Below are positions 8,237 to 16,698 of a DNA stretch of 64,000 nt, piece after piece (positions within the stretch are counted from its first letter, which is position 1; each line of letters opens with the position of its first letter). The notes below the pieces were generated by a model. The model was not told the origin of the DNA, ran no database searches, and worked only from the letters and a program-made list of their open reading frames with translations. The position numbers were made by a program, and so were the translations under genes. The stretch lies in contig NZ_CP067100.1 of NCBI RefSeq assembly GCF_016616235.1, forward strand, positions 4,151,001-4,215,000. Reading direction: 5' to 3'. Source of the stretch: Bradyrhizobium diazoefficiens (lineage in GTDB: Bacteria > Pseudomonadota > Alphaproteobacteria > Rhizobiales > Xanthobacteraceae).

Positions 8237-10513
8237 TCACCAGCGGTAGGTCAGCCTGCCGATCGCCTTGCGTCCCTCCGCGTAGAAGCAACCGGACAGG
8301 CTGTAGCAGGCTGCGACATAGCGGGTGTCGGCGAGATTGGTGACGTTGAGCGACAGGCGCCAATTGTCCCTGCTGTAGGCGAGCAGCGCATCCAGCACGG
8401 TCGAGGCTCCCACCTTAAACGTATTGGCGCCATCGCCCCAGGTCGCGCCGACATAGCGGATGCCGCCGCCGAATTGCAGGCCGTCGAGCGGGCCGCTCTG
8501 CAGCGTGTAATCGCTCCACAGTGAGGCCCGGTTGAGCGGCACGGTGACCGGCGCCTTGCCGACATTCACCGGATCCTGCGTGACCATGGCATCGATATAG
8601 GCGTAGGCCGCACGCAGGTTCCAGCCGTCGGCGAGCGACATCGTGCCTTCGAGCTCGATGCCGCGCGATTTCACCTGACCGGTCTGTTCGGCGAGATAGC
8701 TCGGCGGCGCATAGGTGACGACGTTGTCACGCGTCAGGTCGAAGGCGGCGAAGGTGAATAGCGCATTCCAGCCGGGCGGCTGGTATTTGACGCCGACTTC
8801 GTACTGAACGCCGGTTTCAGGGTTGAGCATCTGGCCGCCGGCTCCGGTCGCGAGCACCGGCAGGAATGATTCCGAGTAGCTGAAATAGGGCGCGATGCCA
8901 TTGTCGAAATTGTACATCACGGCGGCGCGGCCGGTGAAGGCCGAGGCATCCTTCGAAACAGTCGTATTGGAGATGCCGCTGTCGACCTGTGTCGTCACAA
9001 AATCCTGGCGGCCGCCGAGCTGGAACGACAGACGGCCGAGTTTGATCTGGTCCTGCGCATAGAGGCCGACCTGTGACTGCTTGGCACCGGTGTTGTCACT
9101 CATGGCGCCGATGGTCCAGTCGTAGCTGTAGACGGGATTGAAGACGTTGACCGTCGGCGAGGAGGTCGTGACGCTATAGGCAGTGTCGCGGAAGTCGGTG
9201 TTGCGATAGTCGATCCCGATCAGCGTGATGTGGCTGAGGATGCCGGTGGTGAACTTGCCCTGGAGCTGATTGTCCACCGCGAAGGAGTTGATGTACGAAT
9301 TGCTGGTGCTGCCATGGCGCGCGAGCTGCCCTGCGGTCTCGTCGGTATAGCCGCCGCCGTAAAACACCTTTTCCTCGTTGTGCTGATAGGCGTAGCGCAG
9401 GTTCTGCCGGAACGTGATGGTGTCGGTGAAGTCGTGCGAAAGCTGATACCCCGCGGTCGCGATCTCAGTATTGAACGCATCGAAGCCCGGCACGCCCGCG
9501 AAGAAGGAGACCGGAATGGTGCGGCCGTTGTTCGGCCACACCGTGCCCGAGGCCGGCAGGAACTGGAGGCCCCACCCTGCCCGGTCGCGCTGATAATTGG
9601 CGAGAAACGTGATGGTGGTGTCCTCGTTCGGCTTGAAGGTGACCGCGGGTGCGATGAAGACGCGGTTGTCCTTGGTAAAGTCGACCTGGGTCTCGCCGTC
9701 GCGCACCACGCCGGTGAGTCGCCACAGCACGGTGCCATCCTTGTTGGCGGGGCCGCCCATGTCGAACTGGCCTTGATAGCGGTTGAAGCTGCCGCCGGAG
9801 ATCGAGACCTCGCCGAACTGCTGCGCCGTCGGCAGCTTTGTCACGTAGTTGAGAATGCCGCCGGTGCCGCTACCGCCATACATCGCCGAAGACGGGCCCT
9901 TGAGCACCTCGATGCGCTCGGCGCCGTAGGGATCGAGGCCGTTGAAATGCACGTAATTGCTGGAGGGAATCCGCAAGCCATCGACGTAGAGGCCCGGCAT
10001 GGTCATGTCGAAGCCGCGGATCTGGAGGCCGCCGAAGCGGGTGTCCGAGCCGCCATTGACGTCACCGCTGACACCGGCGGTATAGCGCAGCGCCTCGCCG
10101 ATCGAGACCGCGCCCTGGTTCCTGACCTGATCGGTGGTGACGACGGAGACCGACTGCGGCGTCTCGATCAGCGGCGTATCCGTCTTAATCGCCGTGCCGC
10201 TGCGCGTGGCGACGAAACCGCGCACCGGACCATTGGCTCGCTCACGCGTGGCGCCGTTCGATGCCGATTGTGTCGGCGCAGCTTGGGTCGCCGGAGTGCG
10301 GCGGGTGACGCGGGAGGCGCGTGCCGCCGCCGACCTTCGTGACGAAGCAATTGCCGCGGGACGAGCGCGCTGCGCGGGTGCTTCCACGGTGACGGCAGGA
10401 ATCTGCACCTGCGCCTTTGCACAATCGAAGGGAACGATGAGACTCAATGTGCCGACCGCTCCGAGGAAAAGCACCTCAATCGATCGAACACGCGCGCCGG
10501 AACGCGCAAGCAT
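8237..10513 (-). CDS. TonB-dependent siderophore receptor (FhuA-type)
   Basis: Outer-membrane gated barrel for a ferric siderophore, about 758 residues from the ATG at 10513. A GTG 12 codons earlier is also possible. A signal segment ends near CAKAQ. A variable linker rich in A, R and S follows (about residues 45-95), then the plug: TDTPLIETPQSVSVVTTDQV is the usual start, and LQIRGFDM and ERIEVLKGPSSAMYGGSGTG are conserved plug motifs. The barrel ends in LADTRYVAACYSLSGCFYAEG and GRLTYRW, with the terminal aromatic residue typical for outer-membrane insertion. A PepSY gene follows. No TonB-ExbBD genes are in the window. The siderophore is unknown. Confidence 0.94.
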   Translation of the reverse strand: MLARSGARVRSIEVLFLGAVGTLSLIVPFDCAKAQVQIPAVTVEAPAQRARPAAIASSRRSAAARASRVTRRTPATQAAPTQSASNGATRERANGPVRGFVATRSGTAIKTDTPLIETPQSVSVVTTDQVRNQGAVSIGEALRYTAGVSGDVNGGSDTRFGGLQIRGFDMTMPGLYVDGLRIPSSNYVHFNGLDPYGAERIEVLKGPSSAMYGGSGTGGILNYVTKLPTAQQFGEVSISGGSFNRYQGQFDMGGPANKDGTVLWRLTGVVRDGETQVDFTKDNRVFIAPAVTFKPNEDTTITFLANYQRDRAGWGLQFLPASGTVWPNNGRTIPVSFFAGVPGFDAFNTEIATAGYQLSHDFTDTITFRQNLRYAYQHNEEKVFYGGGYTDETAGQLARHGSTSNSYINSFAVDNQLQGKFTTGILSHITLIGIDYRNTDFRDTAYSVTTSSPTVNVFNPVYSYDWTIGAMSDNTGAKQSQVGLYAQDQIKLGRLSFQLGGRQDFVTTQVDSGISNTTVSKDASAFTGRAAVMYNFDNGIAPYFSYSESFLPVLATGAGGQMLNPETGVQYEVGVKYQPPGWNALFTFAAFDLTRDNVVTYAPPSYLAEQTGQVKSRGIELEGTMSLADGWNLRAAYAYIDAMVTQDPVNVGKAPVTVPLNRASLWSDYTLQSGPLDGLQFGGGIRYVGATWGDGANTFKVGASTVLDALLAYSRDNWRLSLNVTNLADTRYVAACYSLSGCFYAEGRKAIGRLTYRW

Positions 10514-10735
10514 CTGGAAGTCGGTCACGTCTGTCGAAGCCCCACGCACTGCCGGCTTTTGCCGGTACCGTTTTGATGTCCCGCCCTAACTCAGGCGATT
10601 TCGGAGTGCGATAGGAGCTGCGTTAGAATTTCTCCAGACGTGTGCGCAGCACGTGCGGCGAATGCGCCCACATGCAACGCGATGCTGCGTCTTTGGAATT
10701 TGAATACTTCCAGACAGACGAATGATAGCCTGTTC

Positions 10736-10771
10736 GATGTCGTGCAAGCCGATGTCGTGCAAGCCGATGTC
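10736..10771. repeat. 15-bp tandem repeat at the 3' end of metI
   Basis: The unit GATGTCGTGCAAGCC occurs twice without a gap (10736-10750 and 10751-10765) and the next six bases repeat its beginning. The array touches the metI stop codon (10770-10772). The two full copies are identical. Confidence 0.9.
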
Positions 10772-11435
10772 AGCGCTGCCGCAGCCGGCGATTGACCCGG
10801 CGTGCGAGATAGTCGCCCGCGCTCTGCACCAGCTGCACCAGCGCGATCAGCACGACGACGACGGCGAGCATCATCTCCGGCATGAAGCGCTGATAGCCGT
10901 AGCGGATGCCGAGATCGCCGAGGCCGCCGCCACCGACGGCACCGACCATGGCGGAATAGCCGAGCAGGCTGACCACCGCGAGCGTCAGCGCCAGCAGCAG
11001 GCCCGGCTGCGCCTCGGGGATCAGCACCTTGAACACGATCTGCATCGGCGATGCCCCGAACGAGGATGCGGTCTCGATGAGACCGCCGTCGACCTCGCGG
11101 ACCGCCGCCTCGACCAGGCGCGCGATGAACGGCGCCGAAGCAATGGTCAGCGGCACGATCGCCGCAGTCGAGCCGATCGAGGTGCCGGCGACGAGCCGCG
11201 TGAACGGGATGATGGCGACGACCAGGATGATGAAGGGTGTCGAGCGCGTCGCATTGACGACGATGCCGAGCACGCGGTTGACGAGGGGCGCAGCGAACAG
11301 CTCGCCTTTCCGGCTGGTGGCGAGGAATACGCCGAGCGGCAGGCCGAAGACAGTGCCGAGCAGCGCGGCGATGCCGACCATGTACAGGCTCTCGAAGGTG
11401 GCCTGCAGAATCAGGTTGAGGAGTTCAGGCGACAT
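10770..11435 (-). CDS. metI: methionine ABC transporter permease MetI
   Basis: Inner-membrane subunit of the D/L-methionine importer, 221 residues, the usual length. Typical features are the N-terminal helix LLNLILQATFESLYMVGIAALLG, the segment ATRSTPFIILVVAIIPFTR, and the loop that contacts the ATPase, VEAAVREVDGGLIETASSFGASPMQIV (EAA motif). Hydrophobic helices follow to the end, with the Gly-rich AVGGGGLGDLGIRYGYQRF. It overlaps the end of metN by 11 bases, so the two are translationally coupled. No metQ binding-protein gene follows. A TonB-dependent receptor comes next after about 250 bases. Confidence 0.94.
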   Translation of the reverse strand: MSPELLNLILQATFESLYMVGIAALLGTVFGLPLGVFLATSRKGELFAAPLVNRVLGIVVNATRSTPFIILVVAIIPFTRLVAGTSIGSTAAIVPLTIASAPFIARLVEAAVREVDGGLIETASSFGASPMQIVFKVLIPEAQPGLLLALTLAVVSLLGYSAMVGAVGGGGLGDLGIRYGYQRFMPEMMLAVVVVLIALVQLVQSAGDYLARRVNRRLRQR

Positions 11436-12549
11436 AGCCGAGGCGCTCCGCCGGGAATTGATGTTGAGACAGCCAGGCCAGCGTCCGCGTACCTGCGTTC
11501 TCGCCGCCGGGAATACCTAATGTCAGGGAGCCCACATGCTGGCCGCCGATCTCGTCGATGCGGGCCGACAGCAGCGCGACGTCGACACCGAGCTCGCGCG
11601 CGAGCCGCGCCACCAGCGTGTCGCCGGCCCCTGCTCCACGCACCTGGACGCGGATCACGGCCTGTCTGCCGGCAGACGGCTCCGCTGCAATCCGGCTCGC
11701 CAGCGAGACCGGCAGGCTGTCGCCGATCGCTTCAGCCAGGAAGGACTGCGTGATCGGATGTTTGGGATGGGTGAAGATGTCGGCGACGTGGCCGCTCTCG
11801 ATGACGTGGCCGGCATCCAGCACGATGACGTCCCTGGCAAGCTGGCGCACCACGGACATTTCATGGGTGATCAGCACGATGGTCACCCCCAACTCGCGGT
11901 TGATGCTCGCGAGCAGATCGAGGATCGCCCGGGTGGTCTGCGGATCGAGCGCCGAGGTCGCCTCGTCCGACAAGAGCACGCTCGGCCGTGTCGCCAGCGC
12001 CCGCGCAATGCCGACGCGCTGCTTCTGGCCGCCGGAGAGTTCCGAGGGATAGCGGTCGTGCTTGTCGGCGATGCCGACCAGCGCCAGCAGTTCGGCGACG
12101 CGGGCGCGGATGTCGGCTTTGGCCCAGCCGGCGATCTCGAGCGGCAGCGCGATATTGTCGGCGGCGGTGCGCGAGGACAGCAGGTTGAAGTGCTGGAAGA
12201 TCATGCCGATCGAGCGCTGCGCCAGCCGCAGCTCGCGCCCAGCGAGCGCCGAGATGTCCCTGTTGTCGACGATGACGCTGCCCGCGGTCGGCTTCTCCAG
12301 TCCGTTGATCAGCCGCACGAGGCTCGATTTGCCGGCGCCGGAGCGGCCGATCACACCGGTGATCGAGCCGCGCGGAATGGCGAAATCGATATTTTGCAGC
12401 GCGTTGACGCCGGGCTTGCCGCGATAGGCCGGATAGGTTTTTGAGATGCCGACGAACCGGACCATGGCGTCGGTTTCGATCGCGGCAGGTGGGATCGCTT
12501 CAAGCGTTTCGATCGGCGGTCCGATCGCAAGCGATTGGTGGGCGTTCAT
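11425..12549 (-). CDS. metN: methionine ABC transporter ATP-binding protein MetN
   Basis: ATPase of the methionine importer, about 374 residues from the ATG at 12549 (MNAHQSLAIG). Walker A is GVIGRSGAGKSSL, the signature is LSGGQKQRVGIARAL, and Walker B is VLLSDEATSALDPQTT. The C-terminal part after about residue 275 matches the NIL domain, which in MetN binds methionine and inhibits transport (SARIDEIGGQHVGSLTLGIPG). The frame stays open upstream to 12705, but that region lacks family resemblance and a start near 12549 gives a normal length plus a short extra N-terminus of about 30 residues. Followed by metI. Confidence 0.94.
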   Translation of the reverse strand: MNAHQSLAIGPPIETLEAIPPAAIETDAMVRFVGISKTYPAYRGKPGVNALQNIDFAIPRGSITGVIGRSGAGKSSLVRLINGLEKPTAGSVIVDNRDISALAGRELRLAQRSIGMIFQHFNLLSSRTAADNIALPLEIAGWAKADIRARVAELLALVGIADKHDRYPSELSGGQKQRVGIARALATRPSVLLSDEATSALDPQTTRAILDLLASINRELGVTIVLITHEMSVVRQLARDVIVLDAGHVIESGHVADIFTHPKHPITQSFLAEAIGDSLPVSLASRIAAEPSAGRQAVIRVQVRGAGAGDTLVARLARELGVDVALLSARIDEIGGQHVGSLTLGIPGGENAGTRTLAWLSQHQFPAERLGYVA

Positions 12550-12989
12550 GGAGGCGGCCTTCATACCGAAGAATTGGTTCGTCCGCAGGCCTCTCAGCCA
12601 TACCGCGAGCCGGGTCGGAGCGAGGGACAAAATGGAACTGCGACCGAGCGCTGAAGCGCGCTGCACCGCAATATGCACCATTGCCGTTTCGGGTCTTTGT
12701 TGCAATGTCAGATTTTTGCGGGGAGTTGGGCGAAATTTTCCAAAACCCTTTCCGGCAGAGAAAATTCATCTGCCACGGTCAGCCGCGAACCATTTGATGA
12801 AGCCGATCTCGTTGATGCCAGAGTCAGGACCGAGCTGAAATAGAAGAACACCTCCCAGGCGCTGTTCTCGCTGACGCGCCAGCGGTCATGAAACCTCCCT
12901 TTCAATCGTCATCGCGTGCAACACGGCGGCCGGACCGCGCTGCAACGACGGCTCGACAGGCGGGCAAGATTGCGCCTAATCTTCCGCCC
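12550..12989. promoter_or_regulatory. divergent intergenic region metN / nitrile hydratase
   Basis: About 440 bases between divergent genes. It should hold promoters for both units. I see no SAM riboswitch-like structure, although such elements occur before methionine genes in alphaproteobacteria, and no clear operator. A minus-strand open frame at 12708-12905 shows no family resemblance and I do not call it. Confidence 0.4.
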
Positions 12990-13637
12990 ATGAGCCAAAA
13001 TCACGACCACGATCACGACCACCATCATCATCACGATCACGATCATTCGGAGCTGTCCGAGACCGAGCTGCGCGTGCGCGCGCTCGAGACGATCCTGACC
13101 GAAAAAGGTTATGTCGAGCCGGCTGCGCTCGATGCCATCATCGAGGCCTATGAGACCAAGATCGGCCCGCATAACGGCGCGCGGGTCGTTGCCAAGGCCT
13201 GGACCGATCCGGCCTTCAAGCAGGCGCTGCTCGAGGATGGCAGCAAGGCCATCGGCACGCTCGGCCATGTCAGCCGCGTCGGCGACCATCTTGTCGTGGT
13301 CGAGAACACGCGAGAGCGCCACAACATGGTCGTGTGCACGCTGTGCTCCTGCTATCCCTGGGAAATGCTGGGCCTGCCGCCGGTCTGGTACAAGGCCGCG
13401 CCCTACCGCTCGCGTGCCGTGAAGGACCCGCGCGGCGTGCTCGCCGATTTCGGCGTCAGCCTGCCGAAGGAGATCGAGATCCGGGTCTGGGATTCCACCG
13501 CCGAGACGCGCTTTCTGGTGCTGCCGATGCGTCCCGCGGGCACGGAAGGCTGGAGCGAGGAGCAGCTCGCCGCGCTCGTGACCCGCGATTCCATGATCGG
13601 CACCGGCTTTCCCAGGACGCCCGGAGCGCCGTCGTGA
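12990..13637 (+). CDS. nthA: nitrile hydratase alpha subunit, cobalt type
   Basis: Catalytic subunit of nitrile hydratase, which converts nitriles to amides. 215 residues. The metal-binding cluster is VCTLCSC with cysteines 116, 119 and 121. Threonine between the first two positions is the mark of cobalt enzymes, serine that of iron enzymes. The following [14 protein letters not shown] and [15 protein letters not shown] are family motifs. Residues 5-19 are only H and D ([15 protein letters not shown]), an unusual tail that could bind metal. The ATG at 12990 is preceded by an in-frame open stretch without similarity, so I start here. The stop overlaps the GTG start of the beta subunit. Confidence 0.96.
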   Translation: MSQNHDHDHDHHHHHDHDHSELSETELRVRALETILTEKGYVEPAALDAIIEAYETKIGPHNGARVVAKAWTDPAFKQALLEDGSKAIGTLGHVSRVGDHLVVVENTRERHNMVVCTLCSCYPWEMLGLPPVWYKAAPYRSRAVKDPRGVLADFGVSLPKEIEIRVWDSTAETRFLVLPMRPAGTEGWSEEQLAALVTRDSMIGTGFPRTPGAPS

Positions 13638-14293
13638 ACGGCGTGCACGACATGGGCGGCATGGATGGCTTCGGCAAGGTCGAGCCTGAGCCGAACGAGC
13701 CGATGTTTCACGCGGAGTGGGAGTCCCGCGTGCTGGCGATGGTGCGCGCGATGGGCGCAGCTGGCGCGTTCAACATCGACACCTCGCGCTTCTACCGCGA
13801 GACGCTGCCGCCGCATGTCTACCTGTCCAGCTCCTATTACAAGAAATGGTTTTTGGGGCTGGAGGAGATGCTGCTCGAGAAGGGCTATCTCACGCGCGAG
13901 GAGGTCGCCGCCGGCCACGCGATGCAGCCGGCGAAGGCCCTCAAGCACGGCAAGTTCGATCTCGCCAATGTCGAGCGCGTGATGGTACGCGGCAAGTTCG
14001 CCCGCCCTGCCCCGGCGCCGGCCAGGTTCAACATCGGCGATCGCGTCCGCGCGAAGAACATCCATCCGGCTACGCACACGCGGCTGCCGCGCTATGTCCG
14101 CGGCCATGCCGGCGTGGTCGAATTGAACCATGGCTGCCACGTGTTTCCGGACTCGGCGGCGATGGAGCTCGGCGAGAATCCGCAATGGCTCTACACCGTC
14201 GTGTTCGAAGGCCGCGAGCTCTGGGGTGCGGATGGCGATCCGACCTTGAAGGTTTCGATTGACGCGTTCGAGCCCTATCTGGACCCTGCGTGA
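13634..14293 (+). CDS. nthB: nitrile hydratase beta subunit
   Basis: Partner of the alpha subunit that completes the active site, 219 residues. The start is the GTG at 13634, which overlaps the alpha stop (GTGA) and gives [16 protein letters not shown], the standard N-terminus of the family. Conserved features include [17 protein letters not shown] near residue 30, [19 protein letters not shown] near 75, and the C-terminal barrel domain with [37 protein letters not shown] and [13 protein letters not shown]. The gene order alpha-beta-accessory is seen here. Many characterised cobalt enzymes have beta first. Confidence 0.96.
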   Translation: MNGVHDMGGMDGFGKVEPEPNEPMFHAEWESRVLAMVRAMGAAGAFNIDTSRFYRETLPPHVYLSSSYYKKWFLGLEEMLLEKGYLTREEVAAGHAMQPAKALKHGKFDLANVERVMVRGKFARPAPAPARFNIGDRVRAKNIHPATHTRLPRYVRGHAGVVELNHGCHVFPDSAAMELGENPQWLYTVVFEGRELWGADGDPTLKVSIDAFEPYLDPA

Positions 14294-14673
14294 TGAGCAG
14301 CGTGCTTGCCGCCGCCGCGACGGCGGCCATTCCAAGCATTCCCCGCGATGACGACGGCCCGGTGTTCCGCGCGCTTTGGGAGGCACACGCGTTTGCGATG
14401 GCGCTGACGCTCCACGAGCGCGGCGTGTTCACCTGGCCGGAATGGGCCGCCGCGCTGGCCGACGAGATCAAGCGGGCGCAGGCCGCGGGCGATCCTGACA
14501 CGGGCGAGACCTACTACCTGCACTGGCTCGCCACTCTGGAGGGTTTGGTCGCACGCAAGGGCGTCGCATCGATCGAGACGCTGCACCGCTATCGGGACGC
14601 CTGGGACCATGCCGCCGACCGCACACCGCACGGCAAGCCGATCGAGCTGCGGGACGAGGATTTTGCGGAGTAG
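14290..14673 (+). CDS. nitrile hydratase accessory (activator) protein
   Basis: 127 residues if translation begins at the GTG at 14290, or 126 from the ATG at 14293, both overlapping the beta stop. It resembles the N-terminal half of the beta subunit (GPVFRALWEAHAFAMALTLHERGVFTWPEWAAALADEI), as known for the small activator/cobalt-escort proteins of cobalt nitrile hydratases, which exchange alpha subunits to insert the metal. Ends with PHGKPIELRDEDF, also typical. It closes the three-gene unit. A palindromic repeat follows within 50 bases. Confidence 0.9.
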   Translation: MMSSVLAAAATAAIPSIPRDDDGPVFRALWEAHAFAMALTLHERGVFTWPEWAAALADEIKRAQAAGDPDTGETYYLHWLATLEGLVARKGVASIETLHRYRDAWDHAADRTPHGKPIELRDEDFAE

Positions 14674-14718
14674 TCTAGCGCCGCGTGGCGTTACGGACGC
14701 TGTTGCTCCAACCAACAC

Positions 14719-14819
14719 TGTCATTCCCCGCGAAGGCGGGGAATCCAGGACGCCGCGGCCCCTCGGCTCAAGTACGGCCTCTGGAATACTGGATCGCCCG
14801 CTTTCGCGGGCGATGACAG
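14719..14819. repeat. BIME-like paired palindromic repeat
   Basis: Two hairpins face each other. The first is 14723-14744 (arms ATTCCCCGC and GCGGGGAAT, loop GAAG). The second is 14793-14814 (arms ATCGCCCGC and GCGGGCGAT, loop TTTC). The outer ends TGTCAT and ATGACA are inverted. It lies between the convergent accessory gene and queC and could act as a bidirectional terminator. It looks like a dispersed REP-type element. Confidence 0.85.
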
Positions 14820-14851
14820 GTGTGGTGACGGCAGCAGCGGAGACCGGAGCG

Positions 14852-15568
14852 CTATTTGCGCCCCGCCGCAAACTCCCGCCACCCTTTCGCCCGCAGGCTG
14901 CACGCCGGGCATTCGCCGCAGCCGTAGCCCCAGTCATGCCGCGCGCCGCGTTCGCCGAGATAGCAGGTGTGGGAGTGCTCGCGGATGAGGTCGACCAGGC
15001 CGTCGCCGCCGAGGTCGTGTGCCAGCTGCCAGGTCGCCGCCTTGTCGATCCACATCAAGGGCGTGTGCAGCTCGAATTGTCGCGCCATCCCGAGCGAGAG
15101 TGCGGCCTGCATGGCGCGGATGGTGTCGTCGCGGCAATCGGGATAGCCCGAATAGTCGGTCTCGCACATCCCCCCGACGATGTGGCTGATGCCGCGCCGG
15201 TAGGCCAGCGCTGCCGCAAAGGTCAGGAACACCAGGTTGCGGCCGGGCACGAACGTATTCGGCAGACCGTCGGCGCCCATCGCGATCGCGACATCGCGCG
15301 TCAGTGCCGTCTCGGACACGGCCGCGAGCGTCGGGACCGACAACGTGTGGCTCTCGCCGAGCTTTGCGGCCCAGTCGGCGCGCAGGCCCTTGAGGCCGTC
15401 GACCAGACGGTCGCGGCAGGCGAGCTCAATGGCGTGACGCTGGCCGTATTCGAACCCCAGCGTCTCGACGCGCGCAAAGCGGCTCAGCGCCCAGGCAAGG
15501 CACGTGGTGGAATCCTGGCCGCCGGAAAACAGCACCAGGGCGGTTTCAGTCGAAAATCCGTCGCTCAT
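14852..15568 (-). CDS. queC: 7-cyano-7-deazaguanine synthase QueC
   Basis: Makes preQ0 from 7-carboxy-7-deazaguanine in queuosine tRNA-modification synthesis. 238 residues from the ATG at 15568 ([20 protein letters not shown]). The PP-loop [14 protein letters not shown] binds [19 protein letters not shown] and [16 protein letters not shown] are conserved. The C-terminus carries the zinc ligands in [10 protein letters not shown] and [16 protein letters not shown]. Divergent from mazG. The frame is open upstream but only in antisense to mazG. Confidence 0.96.
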   Translation of the reverse strand: MSDGFSTETALVLFSGGQDSTTCLAWALSRFARVETLGFEYGQRHAIELACRDRLVDGLKGLRADWAAKLGESHTLSVPTLAAVSETALTRDVAIAMGADGLPNTFVPGRNLVFLTFAAALAYRRGISHIVGGMCETDYSGYPDCRDDTIRAMQAALSLGMARQFELHTPLMWIDKAATWQLAHDLGGDGLVDLIREHSHTCYLGERGARHDWGYGCGECPACSLRAKGWREFAAGRK

Positions 15569-15694
15569 GACCCGCGCTTTAGCACTGCGGAACGAACCCG
15601 CCAATCGGTGGAAATCGGCCTGTTCCGCCCCGCCGCGCTGGGAACGGCGGCCTCGTTTTGGCATAAGGCTGGAGGCCCAGGAGACTGCCACGCA

Positions 15695-16549
15695 ATGACC
15701 CCTTCCCGCGACATTTCCCGCCTGATCGAGATCATGGCGGCGCTGCGCACGCCGGTGACCGGCTGCCCCTGGGACCTCGAGCAGAATTTTTCGACCATCG
15801 CGCCCTACACGATCGAGGAAGCCTATGAGGTGGTCGACGCCATCGATCGCGGCGATCTCGACGATCTCAGAGAGGAGCTCGGCGATCTTCTGTTGCAGGT
15901 GGTGTTCCACGCCCAGATGGCCTCGGAGCAGAACGCGTTTGCGTTCGGCGATGTCGTCGAGGCCATCACGCGAAAAATGATCCGCCGCCATCCCCATGTC
16001 TTCGCCGACAAGGACGGCAATCTTGCCTCCTCCCACGTCAAGGAGGTCTGGGACCGCATCAAGGCCGAGGAGAAGGCCGAGCGCGCGGCACGCCGGCCGT
16101 CGGTGGAGACGCAGCCGCACAAATCGCTGCTGTCGGGCGTGAAGGCCGGCCAGCCGGCGCTGACGCGCGCGATGGAGCTGCAGCGCAAGGCCTCTACCGT
16201 CGGCTTCGACTGGAACGATCCGCGCGCGGTGCTGCAAAAGATCCGCGAGGAAGCCGACGAGATCGAGGCCGCGCTCAACCGCAACGACAAGCAGGAGCTC
16301 GCGGAGGAGACCGGCGACCTGATGTTCGCCCTCGTCAACCTCGCCCGCCATGTCGATGCCGATCCGGAGGCCGCTCTGCGTGCGACCAACGCGAAATTCG
16401 AGCGGCGCTTTGCGTTCATCGAACGGGCGCTGAAAGCGCAGGGACGCACGCTGGAGCAGGCGTCACTGGCGGAGATGGATGCGCTGTGGAATGCGGCGAA
16501 AGCCGAGACGAAGCCAATGCCGGAAGAACGCCAGGAAGTGCGCCGCTAG
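15695..16549 (+). CDS. mazG: nucleoside triphosphate pyrophosphohydrolase MazG
   Basis: Hydrolyses NTPs and dNTPs to monophosphates, a house-cleaning role. 284 residues from the ATG at 15695, with two tandem MazG domains. The first has the metal-binding pattern [11 protein letters not shown] plus [17 protein letters not shown]. The second has [12 protein letters not shown] plus [17 protein letters not shown]. Before this comes the conserved [14 protein letters not shown]. The 3' end is about 20 residues longer than in the E. coli protein. It starts about 125 bases from the divergent queC. A palindromic repeat follows the stop by a few bases. Confidence 0.95.
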   Translation: MTPSRDISRLIEIMAALRTPVTGCPWDLEQNFSTIAPYTIEEAYEVVDAIDRGDLDDLREELGDLLLQVVFHAQMASEQNAFAFGDVVEAITRKMIRRHPHVFADKDGNLASSHVKEVWDRIKAEEKAERAARRPSVETQPHKSLLSGVKAGQPALTRAMELQRKASTVGFDWNDPRAVLQKIREEADEIEAALNRNDKQELAEETGDLMFALVNLARHVDADPEAALRATNAKFERRFAFIERALKAQGRTLEQASLAEMDALWNAAKAETKPMPEERQEVRR

Positions 16550-16556
16550 CTTCGCT

Positions 16557-16694
16557 GTCGTCCCTGCGAACGCAGGGACCCATAACCACAGGCAGCAATT
16601 TGGCGAAGGCTCGAAGTCAGGTGCGCGTCGTTACGACGACTACCCTGGCAATATAGATCACGCGGCATGGGTCCCGGCGTTCGCCGGGACGACA
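16557..16694. repeat. second BIME-like paired palindromic repeat
   Basis: Two perfect hairpins: 16560-16579 (GTCCCTGCG, AA, CGCAGGGAC) and 16671-16690 (GTCCCGGCG, TT, CGCCGGGAC). The outer ends TGTCGTCCC and GGGACGACA are inverted. About 90 bases of spacer separate them. It fills the gap between convergent mazG and hflX. The sequence differs from the element at 14719, so it belongs to another family. Confidence 0.85.
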
Positions 16695-16698
16695 CCTA

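Noticed and set aside
10621..10640. Possible Irr/ICE-like iron box (TTAGAATTTCTCC) before the TonB-dependent receptor
   Set aside because: Only half of the inverted repeat matches and the spacing differs from described elements, so I do not annotate it.
12708..12905. 65-codon minus-strand frame between metN and the nitrile hydratase gene
   Set aside because: No family resemblance and no good ribosome-binding site; it overlaps the likely divergent promoter region.
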